A DNA stretch of 64,000 nucleotides from Lichenicoccus sp965277665 (GTDB lineage: Bacteria > Pseudomonadota > Alphaproteobacteria > Acetobacterales > Acetobacteraceae): assembly GCF_965277665.1 (NCBI RefSeq), contig NZ_OZ255835.1:3658001-3722000 (forward strand), read 5' to 3'. The notes under the pieces are model-generated. The model had not been told where the DNA came from and searched no databases. It saw only the letters and a program-made list of their open reading frames with translations. Each line of letters starts with the position of its first letter. The first letter of the stretch is position 1. The translations under genes and the position numbers were made by a program. Positions 44,327 to 52,035 of the stretch are shown piece by piece.

Positions 44327-45061
44327 CTACGCGGCGAAAAAAGCGACCCGTCCGGCTTCGAGGACGGCGCAGGTGAGGCGGCCGCCTCGGCCGGCGCCGG
44401 TGTCTAGGCCGATGCGGTTCGGGCGCAGGACCGGGTCGGAGGTCGGCGTGTGGCCATGCACGATCACCGCCCCGAAATCCGCGCGCGACGACAGGAACGG
44501 CTCGCGTATCCAGAGCAGGTCGCGCCGGCTGAGCTGGTTGAGCGCCACGCCGGGTCGCACCCCGGCATGGGCGAACAGGTAGCCATCGATCCGGTATTGC
44601 AGGGAGAGCCGGCTCATGAAGCGCAGGTGCGAGCGCGGCAGCAGCGAGGGCCATTCCGCCAGCGATGCCTGGCGCGGTATGCCCCAGCTCGCCAGCGCCG
44701 CGGCGCCGCCGCTCGCGATCCAGTCCTCGGCCTGACGCGGATTGCCGAAGGCCAGCGCCTGCAGGGCCATCTCCTCGTGGTTTCCCATCAGGTTGACGAC
44801 CCGGGTGACCGGGAAGTCCGGCTCCGCCGCGAGCATGGTCAGCACACCAGCGCTGTCCGGGCCGCGATCGATATAGTCGCCCAGATGGATCAGGGTCACG
44901 TCCTCGGCGGGGCGGTCGCGCAGGTCCAGCTTGATCTGGCGGTACAGCAGGCCGAGTCGCTCGGAGCAGCCATGGATATCGCCGATCACGTAGGCGCGCC
45001 GGCCCGGCGACAGCACGCCCGGGGCCGGCGCGAAGGTCAGCGGCCAGGACATGACCTGCAT
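44327..45061 (-). CDS. PPP-family serine/threonine phosphatase
   Basis: A 244-residue metallophosphoesterase with all three metal-binding signatures in order: VIGDIHGCSERL, HLGDYIDRGPDS and VNLMGNHEEMAL, plus the C-terminal histidine in VIVHGHTP. It resembles bacterial PPP phosphatases such as PrpA/PphA that act on phosphoproteins or small phosphorylated compounds. In EPS loci such an enzyme might reverse tyrosine or serine phosphorylation, but that is conjecture. An ATG at 45052 is an alternative start. Confidence 0.82.
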   Translation of the reverse strand: MQVMSWPLTFAPAPGVLSPGRRAYVIGDIHGCSERLGLLYRQIKLDLRDRPAEDVTLIHLGDYIDRGPDSAGVLTMLAAEPDFPVTRVVNLMGNHEEMALQALAFGNPRQAEDWIASGGAAALASWGIPRQASLAEWPSLLPRSHLRFMSRLSLQYRIDGYLFAHAGVRPGVALNQLSRRDLLWIREPFLSSRADFGAVIVHGHTPTSDPVLRPNRIGLDTGAGRGGRLTCAVLEAGRVAFFAA

Positions 45062-45172
45062 CCTGTCCGGGCGGGGGAGCGGGAAGCGCTCGGCGGATCT
45101 GCTGTCCCGGGCGTTGCGCCGGGTAGCGGAGCGGCGGCCGGTACCAAGGTCGCGACCAGGCACGATAGCAGT

Positions 45173-45280
45173 CTAGAGCATCATCCGATCAGCCGGAACC
45201 GGCTGACCGGATTGAGAGGCTCGCCAAGACAAAGAGCTGGAGCCTTGTCTGTGAACCGGTGTGAACGGACAAGGCTCTAG
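45173..45280. repeat. CTAG-bounded composite palindromic element (copy R5)
   Basis: A 108-base element starting and ending in CTAG. The left hairpin is ATCCGATCAGCCGG-AA-CCGGCTGACCGGAT (one mismatch), the right hairpin GAGCCTTGTC...GACAAGGCTC. Its start CTAGAGCATCATCCGATCA resembles the ends of the copies at 49599 and 51929. Confidence 0.75.
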
Positions 45281-45406
45281 CCTCCAGGTCCAACGTGTTG
45301 CGGTCGCAAGCCGGCGTGATGCCGGGAAGGCAATGTGGCGAAATCGAACAGGGGATGCGAGTCCCCAACGCAAGCAAAGCTCGTTACGCCTTCGAAAAAG
45401 CAAGAC

Positions 45407-45433
45407 GCCCCGCCAGGCATGGCCTGGCGGGGC
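45407..45433 (-). terminator. Intrinsic terminator of the GH16 gene
   Basis: GCCCCGCCAGGC pairs perfectly with GCCTGGCGGGGC over a three-base loop. On the minus strand it is followed by GTCTTGCTTTTTC. It lies 42 bases behind the GH16 stop codon. Confidence 0.8.
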
Positions 45434-45474
45434 GATCAGCCGCTCCGAACCCCGCACGGCGCGGGGCGCGTTGA

Positions 45475-47298
45475 TCAGGCGTGATGCGCGACCACGATCA
45501 GGCTGGAGGCGCTGGCGGCGGCTGTGGTTGCGACGACGGCATGCAGGATGCTGCCGCTCGCGAGCTTGGTGAAGTCCCAGGTCGCGGTCGCCGGGGATCC
45601 GTCGAGCGACAGGCTGAGCACATGCGCGCCGGCAGTCACGTCGGCGATCTGCATGCTGAAGGCGCCATTCGGCATATGGTCCCAGAGCGTGCCGAGATAG
45701 GTCCCGTCCATCGTCTCGCGCATCGTGGCCGGGGTTGCGATCTCCTTGTCGCCGGCCAGGATCAGATGTCCGTTGCTCTCGGTCAGTGACGTGATCGAGA
45801 AGCCGGCCGCCGGCGGGACGGGCACGACGGGCGTGACCGGTGGGACCGGTGTGACTGGGGTGACTGGGGTGACGGGGGTGACCGGTGCGACCGGGGGGAC
45901 CGCGGAGCCGGTGACGAACTTCATCGTTGCCTGCAGGCTGGAGCCGTCCAGGGTCAGCACCATCGTATGACTGCCCGCGCTCACGTCGGCGAGGCTGAAG
46001 TCGAACTTGCCGTCGGGCGCGTGATCCTCGATGACGCCGAGATAATGCCCGTCGATGGTCTCGCGGATCGTGGCCGGTGATCCGCTTTCCTTGTCGCCGA
46101 CGACGACGAGTTGACCGGCAACTTCGGTGATCGAGCTGATGGTGAAGGAGGGCGTGCCGTTGACGGGTGCGACGACAGGTGGCGGCAAGACAACGGGCGG
46201 CGGCGAGACGACGGGCGGAGGCGAGACGGGCGGGTCGGTGATCGTGATGCCCGAGGAGTAGCCCTTCACGGTGGCGGCAGTCGTGTTGTCCACGACGACC
46301 ACATAGTCGCCGCTGTGCCGGAAGGCGGCCTGGAAGGTGCCGACGCCGCTGGAGTTGATGGCGACGGCCTGCCAGTTGGCTTCGGCCACGTTCGCCGAGG
46401 TGAAGGTTGCCTCATACAGCGTGGTGGCGCCCGGAGCCGTGATGGTCTCCTTCACGGTCACGCCGGCGCCTGGCGCCGTCTCCATGACGCTTCCCGGCGC
46501 CGAGACCGAGATCGAGGTCAGGACCGGCGTGACCGGCGGCGCGACGGTGCCCGACGATCCCGTCTCGCGCGCCATCTGCGCGGCCATCACCTTGGCCACC
46601 CCGCCCTGCGCTGCGATGTCGGGGCTCGAGGTATATTGTGCCTCGGTGACATACATGCCGACCCGGCTGGTCTCGGTCTCGGCGCCCATGCCCATGACCT
46701 GGTTGTTGCCGCCATCGGCAGTGTCCTTCGGCACCGACGAGCCGGTGATCTGGTAGATCTGCTTGCCGTCGATATAGAAGGTCAGCGAGTTCGCCTCCCA
46801 GTCCATCGAATAGACATGCAGCTTGGTGAGGTCGATCCCGGTGGTGCCGTGGAAGATCTGGCCGTTATTGTCGCTGGCGGTGTTGTAGTAGTGCAGGGTG
46901 CTCTGCTCGGTCTTGGAATTGTCCCAGGTCTCCAGCATGTCCATCTCGGTGAGCACGCCGGGCTTGGAACTGTCGAGCCAGGTATTGTCGGCTCGCCACA
47001 GCAGCAGATAGTCGCCGCCAGGCTGGTTGGCATATTCGTAGCGTGCCGTGTAGCTGTAAACGCCGTAGCCTTCGCCGGCATTGTTCCCTGACGGCGTCTG
47101 CATGAGGCCCATTGCGTTGTAATCGTTGTTGGCGCCGCTACCCAGCAACAGCCCCTCACTGCTGAGGGACATCTGACTGTTGTTGCCCCAGAAGTTCGTG
47201 AACGGCGTGTTGTAGATGTTGGTCACCGTGGTGAAATTGACGTCGAATGAACCGTCTGACATGACTTTGCTCTCGAAATTTGGTGCTTGGAGCGCCAT
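45475..47298 (-). CDS. GH16 family glycoside hydrolase with two C-terminal Ig-like repeats
   Basis: A 607-residue protein. The N-terminal ~240 residues are a GH16 beta-jelly-roll with the catalytic motif TEMDMLETW (E-x-D-x-x-E), preceded by YLLLWRADNTWLD. About 100 residues of Ig-like sequence follow, then two similar ~80-residue domains: FTISSITEVAGQLVVVGDKE and FSITSLTESNGHLILAGDKE are their starts. A linker of repeated PVT units separates the last two. It probably trims or depolymerises the exopolysaccharide, like ExoK. No N-terminal signal peptide is visible, so export by a type I system is possible. An earlier in-frame ATG (47484) adds an unlikely basic leader. Confidence 0.8.
   Translation of the reverse strand: MALQAPNFESKVMSDGSFDVNFTTVTNIYNTPFTNFWGNNSQMSLSSEGLLLGSGANNDYNAMGLMQTPSGNNAGEGYGVYSYTARYEYANQPGGDYLLLWRADNTWLDSSKPGVLTEMDMLETWDNSKTEQSTLHYYNTASDNNGQIFHGTTGIDLTKLHVYSMDWEANSLTFYIDGKQIYQITGSSVPKDTADGGNNQVMGMGAETETSRVGMYVTEAQYTSSPDIAAQGGVAKVMAAQMARETGSSGTVAPPVTPVLTSISVSAPGSVMETAPGAGVTVKETITAPGATTLYEATFTSANVAEANWQAVAINSSGVGTFQAAFRHSGDYVVVVDNTTAATVKGYSSGITITDPPVSPPPVVSPPPVVLPPPVVAPVNGTPSFTISSITEVAGQLVVVGDKESGSPATIRETIDGHYLGVIEDHAPDGKFDFSLADVSAGSHTMVLTLDGSSLQATMKFVTGSAVPPVAPVTPVTPVTPVTPVPPVTPVVPVPPAAGFSITSLTESNGHLILAGDKEIATPATMRETMDGTYLGTLWDHMPNGAFSMQIADVTAGAHVLSLSLDGSPATATWDFTKLASGSILHAVVATTAAASASSLIVVAHHA
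45851..45889. repeat. Nine-base tandem repeat coding the PVT linker
   Basis: Four consecutive units of the type GTGACTGGG (variants GTGACGGGG and GTGACCGGT) lie inside the GH16 gene. On the coding strand they read Pro-Val-Thr repeatedly. Such tandem units can expand or contract by slippage without breaking the frame. Confidence 0.75.
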
Positions 47299-47829
47299 TC
47301 GGCGCTGTCGGGATGATCCCGAAAATGAATCCTGAATAGATGTAGTTCTGCAGCCCGACCTGCGGCTTTCGCCTTGATCAGGAAAAGGCAGTATTGATCT
47401 ATGCTTCGAAAGCATCTGCCGGCTGGCGACGAATTCGAAGTCCATCAAGGTCAACGCTTGGTTAGGCCACGATCCTCTCGCCATCGAGGGTGGCCGTTCC
47501 GGCTGGACACAGACTTAGGATAATCACGATTACGTGATCAATAGCTTTTTTCCGTGCGGGGATTTCGGGTCAACGTCGCAATAGTTTGCCCGCTTCGCTG
47601 GCTTTTGGACGCGCTGAGCGCCACGCCACAAGTCTCGACCGGCGGACGTCAACGCATGGCCAGCACGCGTACAAATTGCGGAATGCGCCGTCTTTGGCGA
47701 CCGGCTTCGCCGCCGGGCCAAGCTACGGTCAGATCGATGGTGCCGCTCATTTTGAGAACGGAAAAATTCTTCTTGTAATGGGGTTATTTTGCGATAACCC
47801 GATTGCGTGTCATGACAGCCAGGACAACG
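47299..47829. other. Intergenic region upstream of the GH16 gene
   Basis: About 530 bases. It should contain the minus-strand promoter of the GH16 gene. Short frames here lack coding character, and the GC content drops around 47510-47560 and 47750-47830. No gene is recognisable. Confidence 0.4.
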
Positions 47830-47861
47830 AGAAACACCCCGGCGCGAACCGGGGTGTTTCT
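47830..47861. terminator. Strong orphan hairpin beside the first insertion sequence
   Basis: AGAAACACCCCGG pairs perfectly with CCGGGGTGTTTCT (13 pairs) around CGCGAA. The stem carries T-rich sequence at its base on both strands. No intact gene ends nearby; it may have belonged to a gene lost when the insertion sequence arrived. Confidence 0.6.
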
Positions 47862-47895
47862 GCAGGCACGCAAACCTTGAAAGGCGAATGCTGCT

Positions 47896-48537
47896 CTAGG
47901 TCATGTGGACGGATTTGGACAAGATGAGGCCGCAGGCGAAGGCCACGATTGACTCGTAGTTCTGCCGGGTTTTCTCGCATCGCAATGTTACCCGCTTGAA
48001 GCGCTTGAGCTTGCCGACTGCCTGCTCGATACGGGCGCGAGTTTTGTAGAGCAGCCTCGGGAAGTGCCTGGGGCTGTGGACGGTGATCTTGCGGACCGGA
48101 ATCAGTGGGACGATGCCAAGCTTTCGTGCTGCGCTTCGGTTGCTCTTGGCGTCGTAGCCTTTGTCAGTCAGCACGGCACGCGGCTTGATGTCGGGACCGA
48201 TGCCGAGCAACAGGGGGAACTGCGGGCTGTCGTTGGCCTCGCCGCCGGTCAGATGGAAGGCGAGTGGCTGCCCATCGAAGTCGGTCTTGAGGTGGATTTT
48301 GGTCGAGAAGCCGCCGCGCGACCGGCCAAGCGCCTGATTTTGCTGCCCCCTTTTGCACCTGCGGCCGAGACATGAGCGCGAACCGTAGTGCTGTCGAACA
48401 TCCGCACGAGGTGCGCTCTGGGGCTGAGTTCGGCCAGCGACTGAAAGAATGCCTCGAAGACACCGCTGTTGCTCAGCCGCGAGAACCGCTTCCAGACCGT
48501 GTTCCAGAGCCCGTATTCGGCTGGCAGCGCCCGCCAC
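47896..48537 (-). CDS. IS5-family transposase OrfB (copy 1)
   Basis: The C-terminal half of the transposase: GRSRGGFSTKIHLKTDFDGQ, the second catalytic Asp in LTDKGYDAKSN and the catalytic Glu in TRARIEQAVGKLKRFKR (DDE set). The real translation probably enters this frame near 48350 by -1 frameshift from OrfA; the ATG at 48537 is in the frame but gives a shadow of OrfA. The stop codon TAG is formed with the flanking CTAG. Confidence 0.82.
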   Translation of the reverse strand: MAGAASRIRALEHGLEAVLAAEQQRCLRGILSVAGRTQPQSAPRADVRQHYGSRSCLGRRCKRGQQNQALGRSRGGFSTKIHLKTDFDGQPLAFHLTGGEANDSPQFPLLLGIGPDIKPRAVLTDKGYDAKSNRSAARKLGIVPLIPVRKITVHSPRHFPRLLYKTRARIEQAVGKLKRFKRVTLRCEKTRQNYESIVAFACGLILSKSVHMT

Positions 48538-48680
48538 GAGACGTTCTGCAGCGTGAAGAAATGCAGCGCCTCGAGAAAGCGTCTGTCATCACGAGCCTTG
48601 TCGCCCCGCCTCGGAAGACAGCCCCGGAAGACCTCCAGAACGATCTCCCAATCCTCCTCGCTCATCCGCGTCAGCATCAA
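48249..48680 (-). CDS. IS5-family transposase OrfA (copy 1)
   Basis: A 143-residue N-terminal part of the transposase. It has the IS5-type helix-turn-helix region (WRALPAEYGLWNTVWKRFSR) and the first catalytic Asp in MFDSTTVRAHVSAAGAKGG. A run AAAAGGGGG (complement at 48346-48354) lies where the frame must shift by -1 into OrfB. Without the shift the reading continues into a meaningless Ser/Arg-rich tail (SRPKSTSRPTS). Full transposase would need the frameshift. Confidence 0.82.
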   Translation of the reverse strand: MMLTRMSEEDWEIVLEVFRGCLPRRGDKARDDRRFLEALHFFTLQNVSWRALPAEYGLWNTVWKRFSRLSNSGVFEAFFQSLAELSPRAHLVRMFDSTTVRAHVSAAGAKGGSKIRRLAGRAAASRPKSTSRPTSMGSHSPSI

Positions 48681-48759
48681 ACAGGTCCACTTCTGCCGAC
48701 CCGCTATGAATCACTGATCGACCGTCTTGTGAATCCCTGGCCGATTCCGTCCACATGAC

Positions 48760-48880
48760 CTAGTGCACAACCCAGACAAAGCGAGCCGCTTTGTCTGGGT
48801 TAAAGGTGCCCTAGAAACATTGAGATAGTGCAGCTTTAATCCAAACAGACCGGTTCGGTCTGTTTGGATTGCTGCACTAG
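48760..48880. repeat. CTAG-bounded composite palindromic element (copy R4)
   Basis: Two hairpins in 121 bases. The first (48760-48814) is AACCCAGACAAAGC-GAGCC-GCTTTGTCTGGGTT between CTAGTGCAC and GGTGCCCTAG. The second (48826-48880) is TAGTGCAGC, inner stem AATCCAAACAGACCG...CGGTCTGTTTGGATT and GCTGCACTA. Its terminal CTAG supplies the stop codon of the following exporter gene. Confidence 0.75.
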
Positions 48881-49452
48881 AAATGGCGCTCGTAGATGGT
48901 GATGACGTCGCCCGGCCTGACGAAGCTCTGCCGCTCCACCTTGCCTTCAACCGAGGTCTTGCCGTTGCTGCGAACGATGGAGGCGTAGTCCTCGATCGCC
49001 CGGTAGGTGAAGCCGCCGGCCACCGTCACCGCGGTCAGGACCGTCATGCCCGGCTGGTACGGAAACTGGCCGGGCTTGGAAACCTCGCCCAGCACGAAGA
49101 TCGGGCGGTAGTTGGTGACCTCGACCGAGACCTGCGGATCACGCAGGATGCTGCGTGTCTTGGCCTCCGACTCGATCTCGTCGCTGAGCTGCGAGGTGGT
49201 CATGCCCGCGGCCTTGACCGTGCCGAGCATCGGCATGGCGACGTTGCCGGCATCGCTCACGTGGAAGTCGCCGCTCAGGGAGTCTTCGCCGACCGTGATG
49301 ACGCGCACCTCATCCCCGGGGCCCAGACTGTAGGCCGAGCTGGCCTCGTCCGGGAGCGGCGGGAGGTTCGCGCCGGGCGAGCAGCCGGCAACGGCGAGCA
49401 AGGCGGCCAGGGCGATCGTCGTCGGCCCGGTGAAGGTGGTTCTGCGGCGCAC
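48877..49452 (-). CDS. Polysaccharide export outer membrane lipoprotein (GumB/Wza-like)
   Basis: A 191-residue lipoprotein with lipobox LAVAGC near residue 24. The Poly_export domain follows (AYSLGPGDEVRVITVGEDSL, FHVSDAGNVAMPMLGTVKAA), then an SLBB domain (VEVTNYRPIFVLGEVSKPGQ, VLTAVTVAGGFTYRA). The short length without a C-terminal amphipathic helix is GumB-like. It makes the outer-membrane exit for the polymer together with the GumC-like kinase. The stop codon TAG is part of the CTAG end of a palindromic element, so the last residues may have been changed by that insertion. Confidence 0.9.
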   Translation of the reverse strand: MRRRTTFTGPTTIALAALLAVAGCSPGANLPPLPDEASSAYSLGPGDEVRVITVGEDSLSGDFHVSDAGNVAMPMLGTVKAAGMTTSQLSDEIESEAKTRSILRDPQVSVEVTNYRPIFVLGEVSKPGQFPYQPGMTVLTAVTVAGGFTYRAIEDYASIVRSNGKTSVEGKVERQSFVRPGDVITIYERHF

Positions 49453-49598
49453 GGAATTTCCTCTTGATTATTGCGTTATGGACCCAGTGTCCCGAACCAG
49501 AAGTTCGTAGGGACTTATGGCCCGGGACACTAGCCTTATCAACAAGATAGTGGCCTGCTCAGCTCCGCAATTCGCATGCTGATTGCACAGGCATCACA

Positions 49599-49704
49599 CT
49601 AGAGCAGCATCCGATCACTTGGAATCGCTTCGCGATGCCAAGTGTCGGATAAAGCTGCTCTATCAAACGACAAGCTGAGCCTGATCGATCGGATCAGGCT
49701 CTAG
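49599..49704. repeat. CTAG-bounded composite palindromic element (copy R2)
   Basis: A 106-base element. Hairpin one is AGAGCAGC, inner arms ATCCGA, ACTTGG and AATCGC, loop TTC, then the mirrored GCGATG, CCAAGT, TCGGAT and GCTGCTCT. Hairpin two is GAGCCTGATC-GATC-GATCAGGCTC (with one offset base). It is about 90% identical, in reverse orientation, to the copy at 51929-52035. Confidence 0.8.
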
Positions 49705-49778
49705 GCGAAGGTGGCGGTTGCCGGCAGACCCGTCAACACGGCGCCTTGTGCAGCCCACCCGCGTGGTGGGGTGAGCCG

Positions 49779-50834
49779 TCAGGACACGGTCGATCGGGCA
49801 TCCTTCATGCCGTGCCCGGGCAGCGCCGAAAGGATCTCCTTCCTGATGCGGGTGCGAATTTTGCCCCGGTGGGCGGCGTCGTTGCGCGCGATGTACGCGC
49901 GTCCGGCCGCGGGTATCCGTGCAGCCTCGACCCCCTTTGCCAGCCGCCACGCTGCCGGGATCGCACGCGCCGTCTGCCGCCACAGCCCGTTCCGGATGCC
50001 CTTGAGCACGTAGCCGATGGCGCGCGGCGCCACCGGCAGCCAGCTCTGCCGCCACTTGCGCTCGATATAGAGGCGGTTCCGCACGTAGTAGAACCAGCGG
50101 GTGCCGGTCCAGTTGAAGCGCCGGTCGGGGCTGACCTTGTGCCGCACCACCAGGTCGCCGGCATATTCCATGCGCCAGCCGCGCGCGATCGCGGAGAGGC
50201 AGAAGTCGAACTCCTCCCAACAGAAGAACAGCCGGTCGTCGTAGCCGCCGCAGGCGTCCCAGGCCTGCCTGCTGATGGCGTGGCCGGCGCCCACGAAGGT
50301 GATCGTCTCGAAGCCGGCACCAGCCCGCGGCAGCAGCGAGACGGGATAGCCCCACGACGATAGGTCGTCCTCGCCGCTCGAGTGGATGACGACCCGGAAG
50401 CCGACCGCCGCGAGGTCCGCATGCTGGTCCAGATGGGTCACCGCATCGGCCACCGTGTGGCTGTCGGCAAACTCCGCGTCGTTGTCGAGTGCCACGATGA
50501 CGCGGCCCTGCCCGAGCGCGCTCGCCCGGTTGCGGCCGCCGGCGACGCCGAAATTGCGTTCCGCGCGGAGGATCGCGATATCCGTGCGGCCGCGTGCCGC
50601 CTCGGCCAGCCGCTCCAGGTTGTCCGGCGAGGAGCCCTGGTCGAACACGAACACATGCCGCCTGATGCTGTCCTGGGACAGCGCCGACGCGACGGCTTCC
50701 AGCGTCTCCTCGATGCGGTCCATCGAGAGAATGATGATGTCGGCATCGTAGGCGGCCGGAGCGGCGTCGGCCTGTGGCCCGGTCGGCCCCCCTGATCCGG
50801 GCGGTAACGAGCCGGCAATCAGCACGCTGGTCAT
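49779..50834 (-). CDS. GT2 glycosyltransferase (rhamnosyltransferase-like)
   Basis: A 351-residue GT-A enzyme. The donor-binding motifs are DADIIILSMDRIEETLEAVA, NFGVAGGRNRASALGQGRVI and IVALDNDAEFADS, with the acceptor-side VGAGHAISRQAWDACGGYDD and FFCWEEFDFCLSAIARGW. The C-terminal ~100 residues are basic and helical. It probably adds a sugar to the lipid-linked exopolysaccharide repeat. It is divergent from the next GT2 gene; the two are flanked by inverted copies of a 106-base palindromic element. Confidence 0.85.
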   Translation of the reverse strand: MTSVLIAGSLPPGSGGPTGPQADAAPAAYDADIIILSMDRIEETLEAVASALSQDSIRRHVFVFDQGSSPDNLERLAEAARGRTDIAILRAERNFGVAGGRNRASALGQGRVIVALDNDAEFADSHTVADAVTHLDQHADLAAVGFRVVIHSSGEDDLSSWGYPVSLLPRAGAGFETITFVGAGHAISRQAWDACGGYDDRLFFCWEEFDFCLSAIARGWRMEYAGDLVVRHKVSPDRRFNWTGTRWFYYVRNRLYIERKWRQSWLPVAPRAIGYVLKGIRNGLWRQTARAIPAAWRLAKGVEAARIPAAGRAYIARNDAAHRGKIRTRIRKEILSALPGHGMKDARSTVS

Positions 50835-50943
50835 CTCGGCTCGCTTCCTGTGGCCTTGCGGTCGATGAAGAGGATATACCCGGTCTGGTTGCATTGGAAC
50901 AGTTCAGGATGGAAACGATCTCGTCATGAGGCTTACAGGTGAC

Positions 50944-51891
50944 ATGACCGTCTCCGTCATCATCCCGTGCCACAACGTGCGTGACTATGTCGGCGCCACG
51001 CTGAACTCGCTGCTGGCGCAGACGCATCCGCTCTGGACCGCCATCGTCATCGATGACGGCTCCACGGACGGCACCGCCGACCTGGTCCGCGACTATATGG
51101 ACCCAAGAATAAGGCTTGTCCGCCAGGCCAACCAGGGGGTCTCCGCGGCCCGCAACCATGGCATCGCCCTGGCCGGCGGCGAGGCAATCCTGTTCCTCGA
51201 CGCGGACGACTGGCTGGCTGCGGATGCGCTCGCGCGCATGACCGCCTGTCTCGAGACAGGCTCCGCGCAGGCCGCCTATGGCGCTTTCTGCTTCGTCACC
51301 GAGGATGGCAGCCGGGTCGTGGCGACGAAGCCGGGACCGTTCCCGGCCGGCGACATCATCGAGAGACTGCTGGTGGAGAACCTGTTCGCGAATGGCGGGC
51401 ACCTGCTGATACGCGCCAGCGCGATCCGCCAGGTCGGCTTGTTCAGGGCCGACCTGCGCTTCGGCGAGGACTGGGAATACTGGTGTCGCCTGGCTGCCTC
51501 CGGCCCTATCGCCACCGTTCCGGGCGCAGAGCCTCTGCTCTTTGTGCGCCAGCGTGGGACCGGTGCCTATCTGCGCATGGCGACCGATCCCGATGCCTTC
51601 GGCCCGTGCACCGCCGCGATCTTCGGCAACCCGGCGCTGGTAGCCCGCTTCGGCACAGCCAGGGTGCCGGCGCTGCGCCGCCGGACCGATGCCGAAAATG
51701 GCTGGATCGTGGGCCGCGAACTGATCCGGCATGGCAGGCGCCATCCCGGCCTGCGGGCGCTGCGGCGCTCGTTCGGCCGCCGCCCGCTGGCCAGGCGTGC
51801 CGTCCTGCTGCTGATCGCGCATCTGCTGCCGCTGCTGCCGCCGATCGCAGCCCGGCGCATCGCCGGACCCTTCAGGCCGTATGCCGGTTGA
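50944..51891 (+). CDS. GT2 glycosyltransferase
   Basis: A 315-residue GT-A enzyme with VSVIIPCHNVRDYVGATLNS, VIDDGSTDGTADLVRDYM, NQGVSAARNHGIALAGGEAI and the DxD-like LFLDADDWLAADAL. FGEDWEYWCRLAASGPIATV holds the ED catalytic-base region. A basic C-terminal region (RALRRSFGRRPLARRAVLLL) may attach it to the membrane. AGGTGAC precedes the chosen ATG; an ATG 18 bases upstream is an alternative. Divergent from the preceding glycosyltransferase, with a shared promoter region of about 110 bases. Confidence 0.86.
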   Translation: MTVSVIIPCHNVRDYVGATLNSLLAQTHPLWTAIVIDDGSTDGTADLVRDYMDPRIRLVRQANQGVSAARNHGIALAGGEAILFLDADDWLAADALARMTACLETGSAQAAYGAFCFVTEDGSRVVATKPGPFPAGDIIERLLVENLFANGGHLLIRASAIRQVGLFRADLRFGEDWEYWCRLAASGPIATVPGAEPLLFVRQRGTGAYLRMATDPDAFGPCTAAIFGNPALVARFGTARVPALRRRTDAENGWIVGRELIRHGRRHPGLRALRRSFGRRPLARRAVLLLIAHLLPLLPPIAARRIAGPFRPYAG

Positions 51892-51928
51892 GCCGGTCCG
51901 ACCCTCGGAAGCCGGCGCATGACCCGGA

Positions 51929-52035
51929 CCAGAGCATGATCCGATCGATCATACTCAGCTTGTCGTTTGAGAGAGCAGCTTTATCCGACACTTGGCATCG
52001 CGAAGCGATTTCAAACTGATCGGATGCTGCTCTAG
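51929..52035. repeat. Composite palindromic element (copy R3, inverted relative to R2)
   Basis: A 107-base element in the opposite orientation to the copy at 49599-49704: hairpin two comes first (GAGCATGATC-CGAT-GATCATACTC), hairpin one second and ends in GCTGCTCTAG. The left terminus is CCAG instead of CTAG. The right CTAG is the target of the second insertion sequence. Confidence 0.8.

Larger units (their letters stand above)
47896..48763 (-). mobile_element. IS5-family (IS427-group-like) insertion sequence, copy 1
   Basis: An 860-base element (47900-48759) with terminal inverted repeats GTCATGTGGACGGA and TCCGTCCACATGAC. It is flanked by CTAG on both sides, most simply a four-base target duplication, though CTAG is palindromic and the exact boundary is ambiguous. 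It encodes a transposase in two overlapping frames on the minus strand. A second copy with only a few base differences is at 52032-52899. The left flank GAATGCTGCTCTAG resembles the end of the palindromic elements of this region. Confidence 0.88.

Noticed and set aside
45851..45889. Short tandem repeat as a possible CRISPR array
   Set aside because: Units are nine bases without spacers and encode a Pro-Val-Thr linker in frame. No CRISPR array or cas gene is visible anywhere in the window.
48372..48758. A 128-residue plus-strand frame inside the insertion sequence, repeated in the second copy
   Set aside because: It is antisense to the transposase and has no recognisable domain. Its duplication only reflects the two copies of the element.
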